Source of the DNA: Trinickia fusca
GTDB taxonomy: Bacteria; Pseudomonadota; Gammaproteobacteria; Burkholderiales; Burkholderiaceae
DNA: 64,000 nucleotides
NCBI RefSeq assembly: GCF_003628145.1
Contig: NZ_RBZV01000002.1
Span: 434,001-498,000 of the forward strand
Direction of reading: 5' to 3'
In this document: positions 48,732 through 58,543 of the stretch, one piece after another
Numbering within the stretch: position 1 is the first letter of the stretch
How the letters are laid out: every line of letters begins with the position of its first letter
Made by a program: the position numbers and the translations under genes
The notes under the pieces: generated by a model
Database searches by the model: none
Told to the model about the DNA's origin: nothing
Seen by the model: only the letters and a program-made list of their open reading frames with translations

Positions 48732-50204
48732 TCAAGGCCCAAGCCTGACGACGGCAAGGCCATTCGGCACTTTGCCCAGGGGGAATGGGCTGCCCGCGAT
48801 CGGCGTCAAGCTCCCGCTCGAAGGATCGATGCTGAATCCCTGGAATGCCGCGGCTCCGTTCGAGCCCAACGTGGTGAGATAGAGAAATTTCCCGGACGGA
48901 TCGACGACGGCGATTTCGGGGCTGACGTTGACCACTACCGCGCTGCCTATCGGCGTGAGCTGGCCAGTCGTGCTGTTCACGCTGTAAGGCTGCACCGAAC
49001 TGGCGCCCGCGTTGACGACGTAGGCGAACCGGCCCGAAGGCGTCAGCGCAACATCGTTCGGCATCGACCCCGTCGCCACCTGGCCGGCTGACGAAAGCGC
49101 GCCGGTCGAGGAGTCGATCGAAAAGATGGCCACGGCATTAGCGGTCAGGCTCGGCGCATACAGAAATTTGCCGGCCGGATCGATCGAGAGGCTGATAGGG
49201 GCGCTCGTGGAAAACGGACTGCCGGCGATCGCGGTCAGCACGCCAGAACCGGAGTTGATGTTGAACGCGGAGATGTTGCCGCTGCTGACGCTCGAAGCGT
49301 AGACGAACTTTCCCGTCGGGTGAACGACCACGGAAGTCGGAGAAAATCCTGTCGACACGGCACTGATCGGGCTCGGCGCGAGCGCGCCGGTCGTCGCGTC
49401 GAGACCGAAGTCCGACAGGTTGCTGTTATTGACCGACAGGCTGAACAGATAACGTCCGGTCGGGTCGAGGGCGATCGAAGGCTGCACGGGGTCGGTCGTG
49501 AACGGGCTGCCCGCAATCGCCGATAGCGTCCCCGTCGACGGATTCATGTTGAAAGCGCGCAGCGTGCTGTCATTCGAACCCGCAACATAGACAGCGCTTC
49601 CGGACGGCGAGAACGTGACGCCGCCCAGTCCGGGCCCACCGAGAAACGGACTGCCGGGGACCTGTGCCAGCGCGCCGGTCGTGGGATCGACGCGATAGAT
49701 GTATAGGGTCCCATCCCCTGCGTTCGACAAGGCCACGAACTCGGCGGGCACACAGTTCACCGCGATGGTCGTCACGCTGGCCGTGGCAACGCCGGCGCCA
49801 TTTGTCACCGTGCAAGTCTCGCCGGCCGGCTGGTTGCCGACGCTGACCGAATAAGGCGCATCGGTGGCAATGTGCGTCGGGAAGACGAAGGCACCGTTGG
49901 CGGCAACCTTCAGCGAGTCGCCGCCGTTGTTTTGCAGCGTGACGGATACGCCGGCAGCCATGCCCGACACGGTGCCCCCGACTGCAAACGCCATGGGTGC
50001 GGACGGTACCGCAGGCGAGGATGCGGGCGTCGGCGGAGATGCCGACGCTGGCGAGGATGCCAGCAGAGCCGACGAAGAGAGCGCTGGCGAGTTGCCCGGA
50101 CCGCATCCGGACAGCGCGAATGCGAAACCCAATCCGAGGCCTACCCCCGAATGGATCGCTCGGGTGAACCCGCGTCGAATGATTCCCCGTGTTGATCGTT
50201 GCAT
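48732..50204 (-). CDS. Beta-propeller (YncE/lactonase-like) lipoprotein
   Basis: A 490-residue exported protein. The N terminus has a basic start, a hydrophobic stretch and the lipobox-like ALSGC, suggesting a lipoprotein. Pro/Ala/Ser-rich residues follow (about 45-70), then an Ig-like portion (GTVSGMAAGVSVTLQNNGGD). From about 155 on there are repeated blades of the form DPTGRYLFSLSV, HPTGKFVYASS, DPAGKFLYAPS and TPSGRFAYVVN, typical of seven-bladed YVTN/lactonase propellers. Enzyme activity cannot be inferred. It diverges from ribBA. Confidence 0.85.
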   Translation of the reverse strand: MQRSTRGIIRRGFTRAIHSGVGLGLGFAFALSGCGPGNSPALSSSALLASSPASASPPTPASSPAVPSAPMAFAVGGTVSGMAAGVSVTLQNNGGDSLKVAANGAFVFPTHIATDAPYSVSVGNQPAGETCTVTNGAGVATASVTTIAVNCVPAEFVALSNAGDGTLYIYRVDPTTGALAQVPGSPFLGGPGLGGVTFSPSGSAVYVAGSNDSTLRAFNMNPSTGTLSAIAGSPFTTDPVQPSIALDPTGRYLFSLSVNNSNLSDFGLDATTGALAPSPISAVSTGFSPTSVVVHPTGKFVYASSVSSGNISAFNINSGSGVLTAIAGSPFSTSAPISLSIDPAGKFLYAPSLTANAVAIFSIDSSTGALSSAGQVATGSMPNDVALTPSGRFAYVVNAGASSVQPYSVNSTTGQLTPIGSAVVVNVSPEIAVVDPSGKFLYLTTLGSNGAAAFQGFSIDPSSGSLTPIAGSPFPLGKVPNGLAVVRLGP

Positions 50205-50464
50205 GCTGTATTGGCCTTGTTATTGTTGGCGCCTTGGCGCCGAAGACCCGGGAATTTTATCAGGGGATATTCCTTGCGCATGTCGCGCGTGGCATCGGCA
50301 AGCAGACTTTGCCCAGGCAACGGGCCGTACCGGCAGACTGGCATCCCATTCAAGCCGGTTTCGACGAATTTTCCGGAACCCGTTTTCGCATTGCCACTCA
50401 CTCGACGGAAACGTGTCGCCCCGGGTGGCGTAAAATACGCGCTTTCCCGAACAAGCTCATCGAC

Positions 50465-51595
50465 ATGACCCTCGCCTCCACTCCCGAGATCATCGCCGAA
50501 TTGAAGGCCGGCCGAATGGTGATCCTCGTCGACGAAGAGGATCGCGAAAACGAGGGCGACCTCGTCCTCGCCGCCGACTTCGTCACGCCGGAAGCGATCA
50601 ATTTCATGGCGCGCTACGGCCGCGGCCTGGTTTGCCTCACGCTCACGCAAGAGCGCTGCAAACTGCTGAACCTGCCGCTCATGACGCACCGGAACGGCAC
50701 TCAGTACGGCACGGCTTTCACGGTCAGCATCGAAGCGGCCGAAGGCGTGACGACCGGCATTTCGGCAGCCGATCGCGCCCGCACGATCGCGACGGCCGTC
50801 GCGCACGACGCGCGCGCCGAGCACATCGTGCAGCCGGGCCACGTGTTTCCGATCATGGCCCAGCCGGGCGGCGTGCTGGTCCGCGCGGGCCATACCGAAG
50901 CCGGCTGCGACCTCACGGCGCTCGCCGGGCTCACGCCCGCAGCGGTCATCTGCGAGGTCATCAAGGACGACGGCACGATGGCTCGCCTGCCCGATCTGAT
51001 GACGTTCGCCGCCGAACACGGGCTCAAGCTCGGCACGATCGCCGATCTGATCCACTATCGCAGCCGGACCGAATCGATCGTGACGCGTGTGGCCGAGCGC
51101 ACCATGCAAACGGCGCACGGCCCGTTCCGTGCGGTGCTGTACCAGGATCAGCCGAGCGGCGCGCCGCATCTCGCGCTCGTGCGCGGCACGCCCTCGCCCG
51201 AGCAGGACACGCCCGTGCGCGTGCACGAACCGCTGTCGGTGCTCGATCTGCTCGAAGTCGGCACCTCGACGCATTCGTGGACGCTCGACGCCGCGATGAA
51301 GGAAATCGCCGCGCGCGACCTGGGCGTCATCGTCATGCTCAATTGCAGCGACTCGAAAGAACATCTGGTCGACGTCTTCAAGGCATTCGACGAAAAGGAC
51401 AAAGCCGCCGAGCTCAAGCGCCGCCCCGTCGACTTCAAGACGTACGGCATCGGCGCGCAGATCCTGCGCGAACTCGGCGTCGGCAAGATGCAGGTGTTGT
51501 CGAACCCGCGTCGCCTCGGCAGCATGTCCGGCTACGGGCTCGAAGTTACGGGCTTCGTGCCGATGCCGGGCGCCGCGGCCGCGCCAAGCGCATAA
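50465..51595 (+). CDS. ribB: 3,4-dihydroxy-2-butanone-4-phosphate synthase with degenerate GTP cyclohydrolase II domain (RibBX type)
   Basis: A 376-residue protein. The N-terminal DHBP synthase (about 1-205) keeps the acidic loop [18 protein letters not shown] and [13 protein letters not shown], so it should make the four-carbon riboflavin precursor. The C-terminal GCH II-like domain (about 210-370) lacks the S-x-C-x-T-G-D...R-C-D-C zinc/catalytic segment; at that place it reads [20 protein letters not shown]. It therefore probably has no cyclohydrolase activity. ATG at 50465 is chosen by homology. Leads ribB-ribH-nusB. Confidence 0.93.
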   Translation: MTLASTPEIIAELKAGRMVILVDEEDRENEGDLVLAADFVTPEAINFMARYGRGLVCLTLTQERCKLLNLPLMTHRNGTQYGTAFTVSIEAAEGVTTGISAADRARTIATAVAHDARAEHIVQPGHVFPIMAQPGGVLVRAGHTEAGCDLTALAGLTPAAVICEVIKDDGTMARLPDLMTFAAEHGLKLGTIADLIHYRSRTESIVTRVAERTMQTAHGPFRAVLYQDQPSGAPHLALVRGTPSPEQDTPVRVHEPLSVLDLLEVGTSTHSWTLDAAMKEIAARDLGVIVMLNCSDSKEHLVDVFKAFDEKDKAAELKRRPVDFKTYGIGAQILRELGVGKMQVLSNPRRLGSMSGYGLEVTGFVPMPGAAAAPSA

Positions 51596-51652
51596 TCGGC
51601 CGTTGCCGCCAGCGGCGACACGCGCCCCTACCCATTCACTACGGACCTCCTT

Positions 51653-52165
51653 ATGGAAATCGGACAATACCAACCGAACCTCGACGGTGACGGCCTGCGC
51701 GTCGGCATCGTTCAATCGCGCTTCAACGAGCCCGTCTGCAACGGCCTGGCCGATGCATGCATCGAGGAACTCGAACGCCTTGGCGTCGCGGGTGAAGACG
51801 TGCTGCTCGTGACGGTGCCCGGCGCGCTCGAGATTCCGCTCGCGCTGCAAAAGCTCGCCGAAAGCGGCCAGTTCGACGCGCTGATCGCGCTCGGCGCCGT
51901 GATCCGCGGCGAGACGTACCACTTCGAGCTCGTGTCGAACGAAAGCGGCGCCGGCATCACGCGCATCGGTCTGGACTTCGGTATTCCGGTGGCCAACGCC
52001 GTGCTGACGACCGACACCGACGAGCAAGCCGTCGCACGCATGACCGAAAAGGGCCGCGACGCCGCACGCGTGGCTGTCGAAATGGCCAACCTGTCGGTGG
52101 CGCTCGAGCAACTCGGCGGCGACGACGAAGATGAAGAAGAAGGCGAAGAAGAGGACGAGGCATGA
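51653..52165 (+). CDS. ribH: 6,7-dimethyl-8-ribityllumazine synthase
   Basis: A 170-residue lumazine synthase that condenses the RibB and RibD products into the RibE substrate. Its motifs are [27 protein letters not shown], and the phosphate/active-site [18 protein letters not shown]. The C-terminal tail is very acidic ([16 protein letters not shown]), longer than in most homologues. The stop overlaps nusB by four bases (ATGA). Confidence 0.96.
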   Translation: MEIGQYQPNLDGDGLRVGIVQSRFNEPVCNGLADACIEELERLGVAGEDVLLVTVPGALEIPLALQKLAESGQFDALIALGAVIRGETYHFELVSNESGAGITRIGLDFGIPVANAVLTTDTDEQAVARMTEKGRDAARVAVEMANLSVALEQLGGDDEDEEEGEEEDEA

Positions 52166-52599
52166 AAAGCGCCCGCCGACGCTCCCGTGAACTTGCCACG
52201 CAGGGGCTGTATCAGTGGCTGCTGTCGGGCGCGCCCGCCGGTGAAATCGACGCGCAGTTGCGCGGCGCACAAGGCTACGACAAGGCCGACAAGGAACACC
52301 TCGACGCGCTGCTGCATGGCGTCATCCGCGATGCGGGCGTGTTGTCGGTCGATCTCGCACCGTGCCTCGACCGTCCGATCGAGCAGTTGTCGCCGGTCGA
52401 GCGCGCGGTGCTGCTCGTGGCTGCGTACGAGTTCAAGCATCACCTCGACATTCCGTATCGCGTCGTCATCAACGAAGCCGTCGAGCTCGCCAAGACGTTC
52501 GGCGGCTCGGATGGCTACAAGTACGTGAACGGCGTGCTCGACAAGCTCGCCGTCACGCTGCGCGCCACCGAAGCACAGGCGGCACGCGGCAATCGCTGA
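52162..52599 (+). CDS. nusB: Transcription antitermination factor NusB
   Basis: A 145-residue all-helical RNA-binding protein that with NusE (S10) binds boxA RNA and promotes rRNA antitermination. It has [19 protein letters not shown] at the N terminus, the [38 protein letters not shown] core split over helices, and [14 protein letters not shown] near the end. Start overlaps the ribH stop, the usual ribH-nusB coupling. Confidence 0.96.
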   Translation: MKSARRRSRELATQGLYQWLLSGAPAGEIDAQLRGAQGYDKADKEHLDALLHGVIRDAGVLSVDLAPCLDRPIEQLSPVERAVLLVAAYEFKHHLDIPYRVVINEAVELAKTFGGSDGYKYVNGVLDKLAVTLRATEAQAARGNR

Positions 52600-52670
52600 A
52601 GCAGTTCGAGCGGCACGCGCACTGCGCGGCCGCCGGTTTTTGTGAATCACGTCACTGTCCGGATCTCCGC

Positions 52671-53864
52671 ATGAACCTCGTCGCCGAACCGCTCGTCAGA
52701 CTCGCGTCGCGCGTCGACGCGATCGCCCCCTTCCACGTCATGGAAATGTCGAAGGAGGCGGCAGCGCTCGAGCGCGCGGGGCGCGACATCATTCGGCTCG
52801 GCATCGGGGAGCCCGACTTCACGGCGCCCGAACGGGTGATCGAAGCGGCGGCCGATGCGCTGCGGCGCGGCACCACGCAATACACCGGCGCGCTCGGTAT
52901 CGCGCCGCTGCGCGAGGCCATCGCCGCGCACTATGCGCAGGTGCACGGCTTGAACATCGATCCGGCGCGCATCGTGATCACGGCCGGCGCCTCGGCAGCG
53001 CTGCTGCTCGCCTGCGCGGCGCTCGTCGACCGCGACGACGAGGTGCTGATGCCGGATCCATGCTATCCGTGCAACCGTCACTTCGTGGCCGCCGCGGAAG
53101 GCAAGCCCGTGCTCGTGCCCAGCGGCCCGGCCGCGCGGTTTCAGCTGACGGCCGGCGACATCGAAGAGCGCTGGAACGACAGGACGCGTGGCGTCCTGCT
53201 CGCCTCGCCGTCGAACCCCACCGGCACCTCGATCGAGCCTGCCGAGCTCGAACGCATCATCGAAGCGGTGCGCGCACGCGGCGGCTTCACGATCGTCGAC
53301 GAGATCTACCAAGGGCTGTCGTACGACGCAAAACCGGTCTCGGCGCTATCGTTCGGCGACGACGTCGTCACGGTCAACAGCTTCTCGAAATACTTCAACA
53401 TGACGGGCTGGCGGCTCGGCTGGCTCGTCGTGCCGCCCGCGATGATCGGCGCGTTCGAAAAGCTGGCGCAGAACCTGTTCATTTGCGCCTCGGCCGTCGC
53501 GCAGCATGCGGCGCTCGCTTGCTTCGAGCCCGCCACGCTCGCGATCTACGAGGCACGCCGCCTCGAATTCAAGCGTCGTCGCGACTACATCGTGCCGGCC
53601 TTGCAGACGCTCGGTTTCTCGGTGCCGGTCGTGCCCGACGGCGCGTTCTACGTCTACGCCAACTGCCGTGATGTGGCACACCTGGCGGCGCACGACAGCG
53701 ATGCGCTCACCAAGGCGATGCTGCATGACGCCGGCGTGGTGCTCGTTCCGGGCATGGACTTCGGCGTCCACGCGCCGCGCGAATATATCCGCCTGTCCTA
53801 CGCGACGGCCTACGGAAAGCTCGAGGAAGCCGTCGACCGGCTTGGCCGGCTCTTCGGTCATTGA
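52671..53864 (+). CDS. Class I/II pyridoxal phosphate-dependent aminotransferase
   Basis: A 397-residue fold-type I aminotransferase (IRLGIGEPDFTAPERVIEAA, QYTGALGIAPLREAIA, LASPSNPTGTSI, TIVDEIYQGLSYD, and the PLP-lysine motif SFSKYFNMTGWRLGW). It belongs to the aspartate/alanine aminotransferase-like group; the amino donor cannot be told from sequence. It follows nusB in the same direction and ends at a strong terminator. Confidence 0.92.
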   Translation: MNLVAEPLVRLASRVDAIAPFHVMEMSKEAAALERAGRDIIRLGIGEPDFTAPERVIEAAADALRRGTTQYTGALGIAPLREAIAAHYAQVHGLNIDPARIVITAGASAALLLACAALVDRDDEVLMPDPCYPCNRHFVAAAEGKPVLVPSGPAARFQLTAGDIEERWNDRTRGVLLASPSNPTGTSIEPAELERIIEAVRARGGFTIVDEIYQGLSYDAKPVSALSFGDDVVTVNSFSKYFNMTGWRLGWLVVPPAMIGAFEKLAQNLFICASAVAQHAALACFEPATLAIYEARRLEFKRRRDYIVPALQTLGFSVPVVPDGAFYVYANCRDVAHLAAHDSDALTKAMLHDAGVVLVPGMDFGVHAPREYIRLSYATAYGKLEEAVDRLGRLFGH

Positions 53865-53889
53865 GCCGCACGCCGAGCAGGCAAACAAA

Positions 53890-53911
53890 AAGGGCACCCG
53901 AGGGTGCCCTT
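53890..53911. terminator. Bidirectional terminator between the aminotransferase and the lytic transglycosylase
   Basis: Stem aagggcaccc/ggtgccctt with a short loop. It is followed by a T-rich run on the plus strand and by TTTTT on the minus strand, serving two convergent genes. Confidence 0.85.
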
Positions 53912-53961
53912 CTTCTTGGCGCTCACTACCGATTTCGCTGCCGACGCGGCGCGCTTTTCGA

Positions 53962-55083
53962 TCAGGCGCCGAGCTCAGCCGCGCCATGCCGCGACGCGTT
54001 GTCACTCGATTCATCGGATGCCGGTGCCGACGAGGTCGACGCATTCGTCTTGGTCGTCGCGAGCGAGTGGTTCGGGCTCGCAAGCGCCACTTGCACGCGC
54101 TTGGTCGAGGCCACGACCTGATGCGGGGCTTGCGGCCCGTTGACCGGCACAGCACGGCCGCGCGCCACGTCACGCAGGCGCCCGCGTTCCGCCATCACCT
54201 TGGCGCCGTAGCCGCCGTCATCGGGTGACGTCGAACCGTTGTAGAGACGCAGGCCGTCGGGAAGCGAGCCGCCACGTGCGATGCAATCCTTGAGCACGAG
54301 CGCGCCGACGGTGATGTTGGCGACCGGCTCGAGTGCCGCGGTCTGGCCGCCGAAGTAGCGGAACTTGTCCGAATGCACCTTCGACATGACCTGCATGAGA
54401 CCCTTCGCGCCCACCCCGCTTTCCGCATACGGATTGAAGCCCGATTCGATCGCCATCACGGAGAGCAGCAACAGAGGATCGAGGCCGACCTGACGGCCCG
54501 TGTCGAACGCCGCCTTCACGAGTTCGCCGACCGGTTCCTGCGCCACGCGATAGCGTCGCGCGATATACGACGTGACAAGCCCCTGTTCGCGTGCCGACAC
54601 GAGCACGCGGTCGTCGCGCGCATCGGGGGCCACGCGCTGCGCCGATACCGCCTTGGCGAGGAATTCGAGGCTCGAGGAGGTATGCGCATCGAGGCCGGTG
54701 ACACCCGTCAGTGTCGTCAGGCCGCTCGCCCCGCTGCCGTCGAACGCACCGTCATAGCGAGTGCTGTCGGGGCCGGGCACTTGCGCGCTCACCGACACTT
54801 CATCGCCGTTCGCGTTGGCGTTGGCCGGCCCGAAGGCGGGCAGCGGATGACCGCTCAGGAGCCGCGCCGGGCCCGCTTGCACCGCAGCGTAGATCACAGG
54901 CATCAGCCGGGCCGCAATCGTGCCGCGCACGGTCGGCAACAGCCACAGTGCGAGCGCAACCACTACGGCGCACGCGCCGACGACGCTGAAGAGATGGTGG
55001 CTGACACGCGTTCCACGACGCAACGCTGCACGGACTGCGAGCGCGAGGCGATCATCGGAACGCAACGATAACCAAGTATTCAT
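53962..55083 (-). CDS. Membrane-anchored lytic transglycosylase (SLT domain)
   Basis: A 373-residue protein with an N-terminal membrane helix (about 28-52, LFSVVGACAVVVALALWLLP). A low-complexity linker precedes the SLT domain at about 195-295. The catalytic Glu lies in IESGFNPYAESGVGAKGLMQVM, read as ESGFNPYAESGVGAKGL, with the later YNGS motif. It cleaves peptidoglycan glycan strands with 1,6-anhydro ring formation. The C-terminal 60 residues are Ser/Ala-rich and probably disordered. Confidence 0.9.
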   Translation of the reverse strand: MNTWLSLRSDDRLALAVRAALRRGTRVSHHLFSVVGACAVVVALALWLLPTVRGTIAARLMPVIYAAVQAGPARLLSGHPLPAFGPANANANGDEVSVSAQVPGPDSTRYDGAFDGSGASGLTTLTGVTGLDAHTSSSLEFLAKAVSAQRVAPDARDDRVLVSAREQGLVTSYIARRYRVAQEPVGELVKAAFDTGRQVGLDPLLLLSVMAIESGFNPYAESGVGAKGLMQVMSKVHSDKFRYFGGQTAALEPVANITVGALVLKDCIARGGSLPDGLRLYNGSTSPDDGGYGAKVMAERGRLRDVARGRAVPVNGPQAPHQVVASTKRVQVALASPNHSLATTKTNASTSSAPASDESSDNASRHGAAELGA

Positions 55084-55689
55084 TCGGTTCTCCCATCGAA
55101 CATGGCCTGCGACCGGTGAAACGGCGCCAGGAGGCGCGGGTCGAAGGCCAAGGCGTCACGAGCCTTGGTTGGGGCCGCGGCGACGCCGGGATACGGCAAA
55201 GTACCGTTTGTCACGGCAACGTACCGTGTGGAGAGCCACATCGGAGCAAAAGGACCGGCGATCTACCCAGCAGGCAGAAGCGCGGTGGCTCTCACGCAAA
55301 ACCAGCGTGTGCGCTGGCGAAGACAACAAATCTGGCCGTAAAAGTGCCCTGCAGGAGTGGCATACGGTGACGCGCGTCGCGTCAAGGACCGGGGGGCAGT
55401 GAACTCAAAACGGTTGGCCCTGCAACCAACGTGGACGGATTCTATGCACGGTTTTATAGTTCGTCAACGGTATAAGATTGCAAAAGAATAACAAAATGTA
55501 ATAAAGAAACGGTCTCGGCGGGCTAGAGTCCGCGCGCCATGCGCGTCTTGGGCCGTTTTGAGGGTCAGTCGTTCAAACGACAGTGCGCCCCTCCCACGGT
55601 AAAATCGACAGCCAGTTACGCCTCCCCGACGCTCTCGTGCGTCGCCCAGCGAGATGCCCCGCACAAGCGGTGGCCCGAACCCGAAATCC
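55084..55689. promoter_or_regulatory. Divergent region upstream of the transglycosylase and ubiD
   Basis: 606 bases without a supported gene. Positions about 55440-55510 are clearly A+T-rich for this genome (tataagattgcaaaagaataac) and probably contain promoters. No RNA gene or operator was recognised. Small frames in this stretch lack ribosome sites and homology. Confidence 0.4.
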
Positions 55690-57264
55690 ATGAAATACAA
55701 AGACTTGCGCGACTTCATCGGTCGCCTCGAAGCGGCCGGCGAGCTGCGCCGCATCGAGCAACCCGTCTCGCCCGTGCTCGAAATGACCGAGCTGTGCGAC
55801 CGCGTGCTGCGTGCCGGCGGCCCGGCCCTGCTCTTCAACGCCCCGCCCGGCTACCGCTTTCCCGTGCTCGGCAACCTGTTCGGCACCGCCCGGCGCATCG
55901 CGCTCGGCATGGGCATCGACGGCACGGCCGCGGCCAGCGACGGGGCGGCGCTCGAATCGCTGCGCGACGTGGGCCGGCTGCTGTCAGCGCTGAAGGAACC
56001 CGAGCCGCCCAAGGGCCTCAAGGACGCCGGCAAGCTGCTGTCGCTCGCCAAGGCCGTCTGGGACATGGCGCCCAAGACGGTCAGCGCTCCGCCTTGCCAG
56101 GAAATCGTCTGGGAGGGTGACGACGTCGACCTCGCGAAGCTGCCGATCCAGACCTGCTGGCCCGGCGATGCGGGCCCGCTCGTCACGTGGGGCCTCACCG
56201 TCACGCGCGGGCCCAACAAGACGCGTCAGAACCTCGGTATCTACCGCCAGCAGCTGATCGGCCGCAACAAGCTCATCATGCGCTGGCTCGCCCATCGCGG
56301 CGGCGCGCTCGACTTCCGCGAATTCGCGCTCAAGCATCCGGGCCAGCCGTACCCGGTCGCCGTGGTACTCGGCGCCGATCCGGCAACCGTCCTCGGCGCC
56401 GTCACGCCGGTGCCCGATACGCTGTCCGAATATCAGTTCGCGGGCCTGCTGCGCGGCGCCCGCACCGAGCTTGCGAAGTGCCTGACGCCGGGCGTCGACA
56501 CGCTGCAGGTGCCGGCGCGGGCCGAAATCGTCCTCGAGGGTTTCATTTATCCGCAAGACGGCGCACCCGGCGCCGCGCCGGCCGGTGCCCCGCCGCGCCC
56601 CACGCAAGGCGCGACCGCCACCTACGAGCACGCGCTCGAAGGGCCGTATGGCGATCACACGGGCTACTACAACGAACAGGAGTGGTTCCCGGTGTTCACG
56701 GTCGAGCGCATCACGATGCGCCGCGATGCGGTCTATCACTCCACCTACACGGGCAAGCCGCCCGATGAGCCGGCCGTGCTCGGCGTCGCGCTGAACGAAG
56801 TGTTCGTGCCGCTGCTGCAGAAGCAATTCCCCGAGATCACCGACTTCTACCTGCCGCCCGAAGGGTGCAGCTATCGTATGGCGATCGTGCAGATGAAGAA
56901 GAGCTACCCCGGCCACGCCAAGCGCGTGATGTTCGGCGTGTGGAGCTTTCTGCGCCAGTTCATGTATACGAAGTTCATCGTGGTCGTCGACGAGGACGTC
57001 GACGTGCGCGACTGGAAGGAAGTCATCTGGGCCATCACGACGCGCGTCGATCCCGCGCGCGACACCGTGCTCGTCGAACGCACGCCGATCGACTATCTCG
57101 ACTTCGCTTCGCCCGTCGCGGGGCTCGGCTCGAAGATGGGCCTCGATGCGACGAACAAGTGGCCCGGCGAGACCGACCGCGAATGGGGTAGGCCCATCGA
57201 GATGGATGCGGCCGTCAAAGCGCGCGTCGACACGCTATGGGAGCAGCTCGGACTGGGCAAATAA
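55690..57264 (+). CDS. ubiD: UbiD family 4-hydroxy-3-polyprenylbenzoate decarboxylase
   Basis: A 524-residue prenylated-FMN-dependent decarboxylase of ubiquinone synthesis. It starts [21 protein letters not shown], with [40 protein letters not shown] and [22 protein letters not shown]. The substrate and cofactor region is [19 protein letters not shown]. It depends on the UbiX flavin prenyltransferase, which is not in this window. ATG at 55690 fits the conserved N terminus. Confidence 0.95.
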   Translation: MKYKDLRDFIGRLEAAGELRRIEQPVSPVLEMTELCDRVLRAGGPALLFNAPPGYRFPVLGNLFGTARRIALGMGIDGTAAASDGAALESLRDVGRLLSALKEPEPPKGLKDAGKLLSLAKAVWDMAPKTVSAPPCQEIVWEGDDVDLAKLPIQTCWPGDAGPLVTWGLTVTRGPNKTRQNLGIYRQQLIGRNKLIMRWLAHRGGALDFREFALKHPGQPYPVAVVLGADPATVLGAVTPVPDTLSEYQFAGLLRGARTELAKCLTPGVDTLQVPARAEIVLEGFIYPQDGAPGAAPAGAPPRPTQGATATYEHALEGPYGDHTGYYNEQEWFPVFTVERITMRRDAVYHSTYTGKPPDEPAVLGVALNEVFVPLLQKQFPEITDFYLPPEGCSYRMAIVQMKKSYPGHAKRVMFGVWSFLRQFMYTKFIVVVDEDVDVRDWKEVIWAITTRVDPARDTVLVERTPIDYLDFASPVAGLGSKMGLDATNKWPGETDREWGRPIEMDAAVKARVDTLWEQLGLGK

Positions 57265-57303
57265 GTACCGCCTCCCGCGCGCACCTGCCGTTCTTACTAG
57301 CTA

Positions 57304-57425
57304 GAGTAAGCGCTAAAGCGCTAACTCCGGTCGACCGCTGAGGGCCTGGAGTAGGCGCTGAAGCGCCAACTCCAGGCAGACCTCAGCATGGGATCAGAGT
57401 AAGCGCTAAAGCGCTAACTCTGATC
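57304..57425. repeat. Cluster of three related hairpin repeats
   Basis: Three copies of a 24-base inverted repeat: 57304-57327 and 57397-57420 (identical, gagtaagcgct...gcgctaactc) and 57349-57372 (gagtaggcgct...gcgccaactc). In the middle copy the paired changes preserve the stem. Copy 2 is extended by cctg/cagg and enclosed by gctgagg/cctcagc (57338-57386). Copy 3 is extended by gatca/tgatc (57392-57425). Spacing is 45 and 48 bases. The cluster lies between ubiD and the asparaginase gene. Function unknown. Confidence 0.85.
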
Positions 57426-57440
57426 GACAAAGGAGCCCCG

Positions 57441-58511
57441 ATGAATACCGCCGACCGCCCTGTCGCCGCCACGAGCTATCGCGGCCCCGCCGTCGAGAAC
57501 ACGCATATCGCGCACATCGCGGTCGTCGATGCGTCCGGGCGCTTGCTGTATGCGTTCGGCGATCCGCACCGCGCCACGCTGCCGCGCTCGGCCGTCAAGC
57601 CCGCGCAGGCGCTCGCCGTGCTCGAGACGGGCGCGCTCGAGCAATTCGGCTTCGACGAGGCCGACCTCGCACTGATGTGCGCCTCGCACAACAGCGAAGA
57701 CGTGCACATCGACCGCGTGCGCGCCATGCTCGCCAAAGCCCACGCGAGTGAAACGGACTTGCGCTGCGGCGGCCATCCGCCGATCTCCGACGCGGTCTAC
57801 CGCAGCTGGATCAAGCGGGATTTCGCGCCGACGCCCGTCTGCAGCAACTGCTCGGGCAAGCACGCAGGCATGCTCGCGGCAGCCCAGGCGATCGGCGCGG
57901 GCACGACCGGTTACGAGCGCGCAGACCATCCACTGCAAGCACGCGTGCGGCACACGCTGGCCGAGCTGTGCGATCTGCCCGAGACCTCGATCCGCTGGGG
58001 CATCGACGGCTGCAATCTGCCGACGCCGAGTTTCGCGCTCGATCGGCTCGCACTCGTGTTCGCAAGGCTCGCCGACGCGGCCGACGCCAATGCGCGCGGC
58101 ACGTTCGACTCGCCACGCCAAGCGGCGCTCGCACGCATCCATCACGCGATGACGACGCACCCGCACCTCGTCGCTGGCAGCGGCCGCTTCTGCACGGCGC
58201 TGATGAGCGCGTTCGGCGGCGCGGTGGTCGGCAAGGTCGGCGCAGAAGGCAGCTATGGGTTCGGCGTATGCGGCGGCGCACATGGCGTGAACGGTGTAAG
58301 CGGCCCGATTGGCGTCGCCGTGAAAGTCGAGGACGGCATCGGCACGATCGTGACCGCGATCGCCGTCGAGCTGCTGCATCGTCTGAACGTCGGCACTGCG
58401 GCGCAGCGCGCGCAGCTCGACGCGTTTCGCGCCACGCCGATCAGAAACACGGTCGGCCTCGAGGTCGGACATCTCGAGATGTCGTTCGCGCTCGAACCAA
58501 GCCGGCCCTAA
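57441..58511 (+). CDS. Type II (Rhizobium-class) asparaginase family protein
   Basis: A 356-residue protein of the asparaginase II family unrelated in fold to E. coli AnsB. Conserved parts are RSAVKPAQALAVLE (tandem Ser and Lys), LMCASHNSEDVH, CGGHPPIS, VCSNCSGKHAGMLAAA and WGIDGCNLPTP. In characterised relatives, Ser-Lys pairs hydrolyse L-asparagine to aspartate and ammonia. AAAGGAG precedes the ATG; the hairpin repeats sit just upstream. A LysE-type exporter follows 32 bases later. Confidence 0.9.
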   Translation: MNTADRPVAATSYRGPAVENTHIAHIAVVDASGRLLYAFGDPHRATLPRSAVKPAQALAVLETGALEQFGFDEADLALMCASHNSEDVHIDRVRAMLAKAHASETDLRCGGHPPISDAVYRSWIKRDFAPTPVCSNCSGKHAGMLAAAQAIGAGTTGYERADHPLQARVRHTLAELCDLPETSIRWGIDGCNLPTPSFALDRLALVFARLADAADANARGTFDSPRQAALARIHHAMTTHPHLVAGSGRFCTALMSAFGGAVVGKVGAEGSYGFGVCGGAHGVNGVSGPIGVAVKVEDGIGTIVTAIAVELLHRLNVGTAAQRAQLDAFRATPIRNTVGLEVGHLEMSFALEPSRP

Positions 58512-58543
58512 CCCCACCCACCCAAAAAGAAAACAGGCTCCGC

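Noticed and set aside
50205-50464. Possible FMN riboswitch upstream of ribBA
   Set aside because: The conserved RFN blocks (AGGGTGNNATTCCC, GGTCAGCAG type segments) could not be found on either strand.
50141-52270. 709-residue minus-strand open frame opposite ribBA, ribH and nusB
   Set aside because: Antisense shadow of three conserved genes; no ribosome site or recognisable fold.
57304-57425. CRISPR-like array because of regularly spaced repeats
   Set aside because: Only three copies, each itself a full palindrome, no cas genes, and spacers that take part in hairpins; better described as structured repeats.
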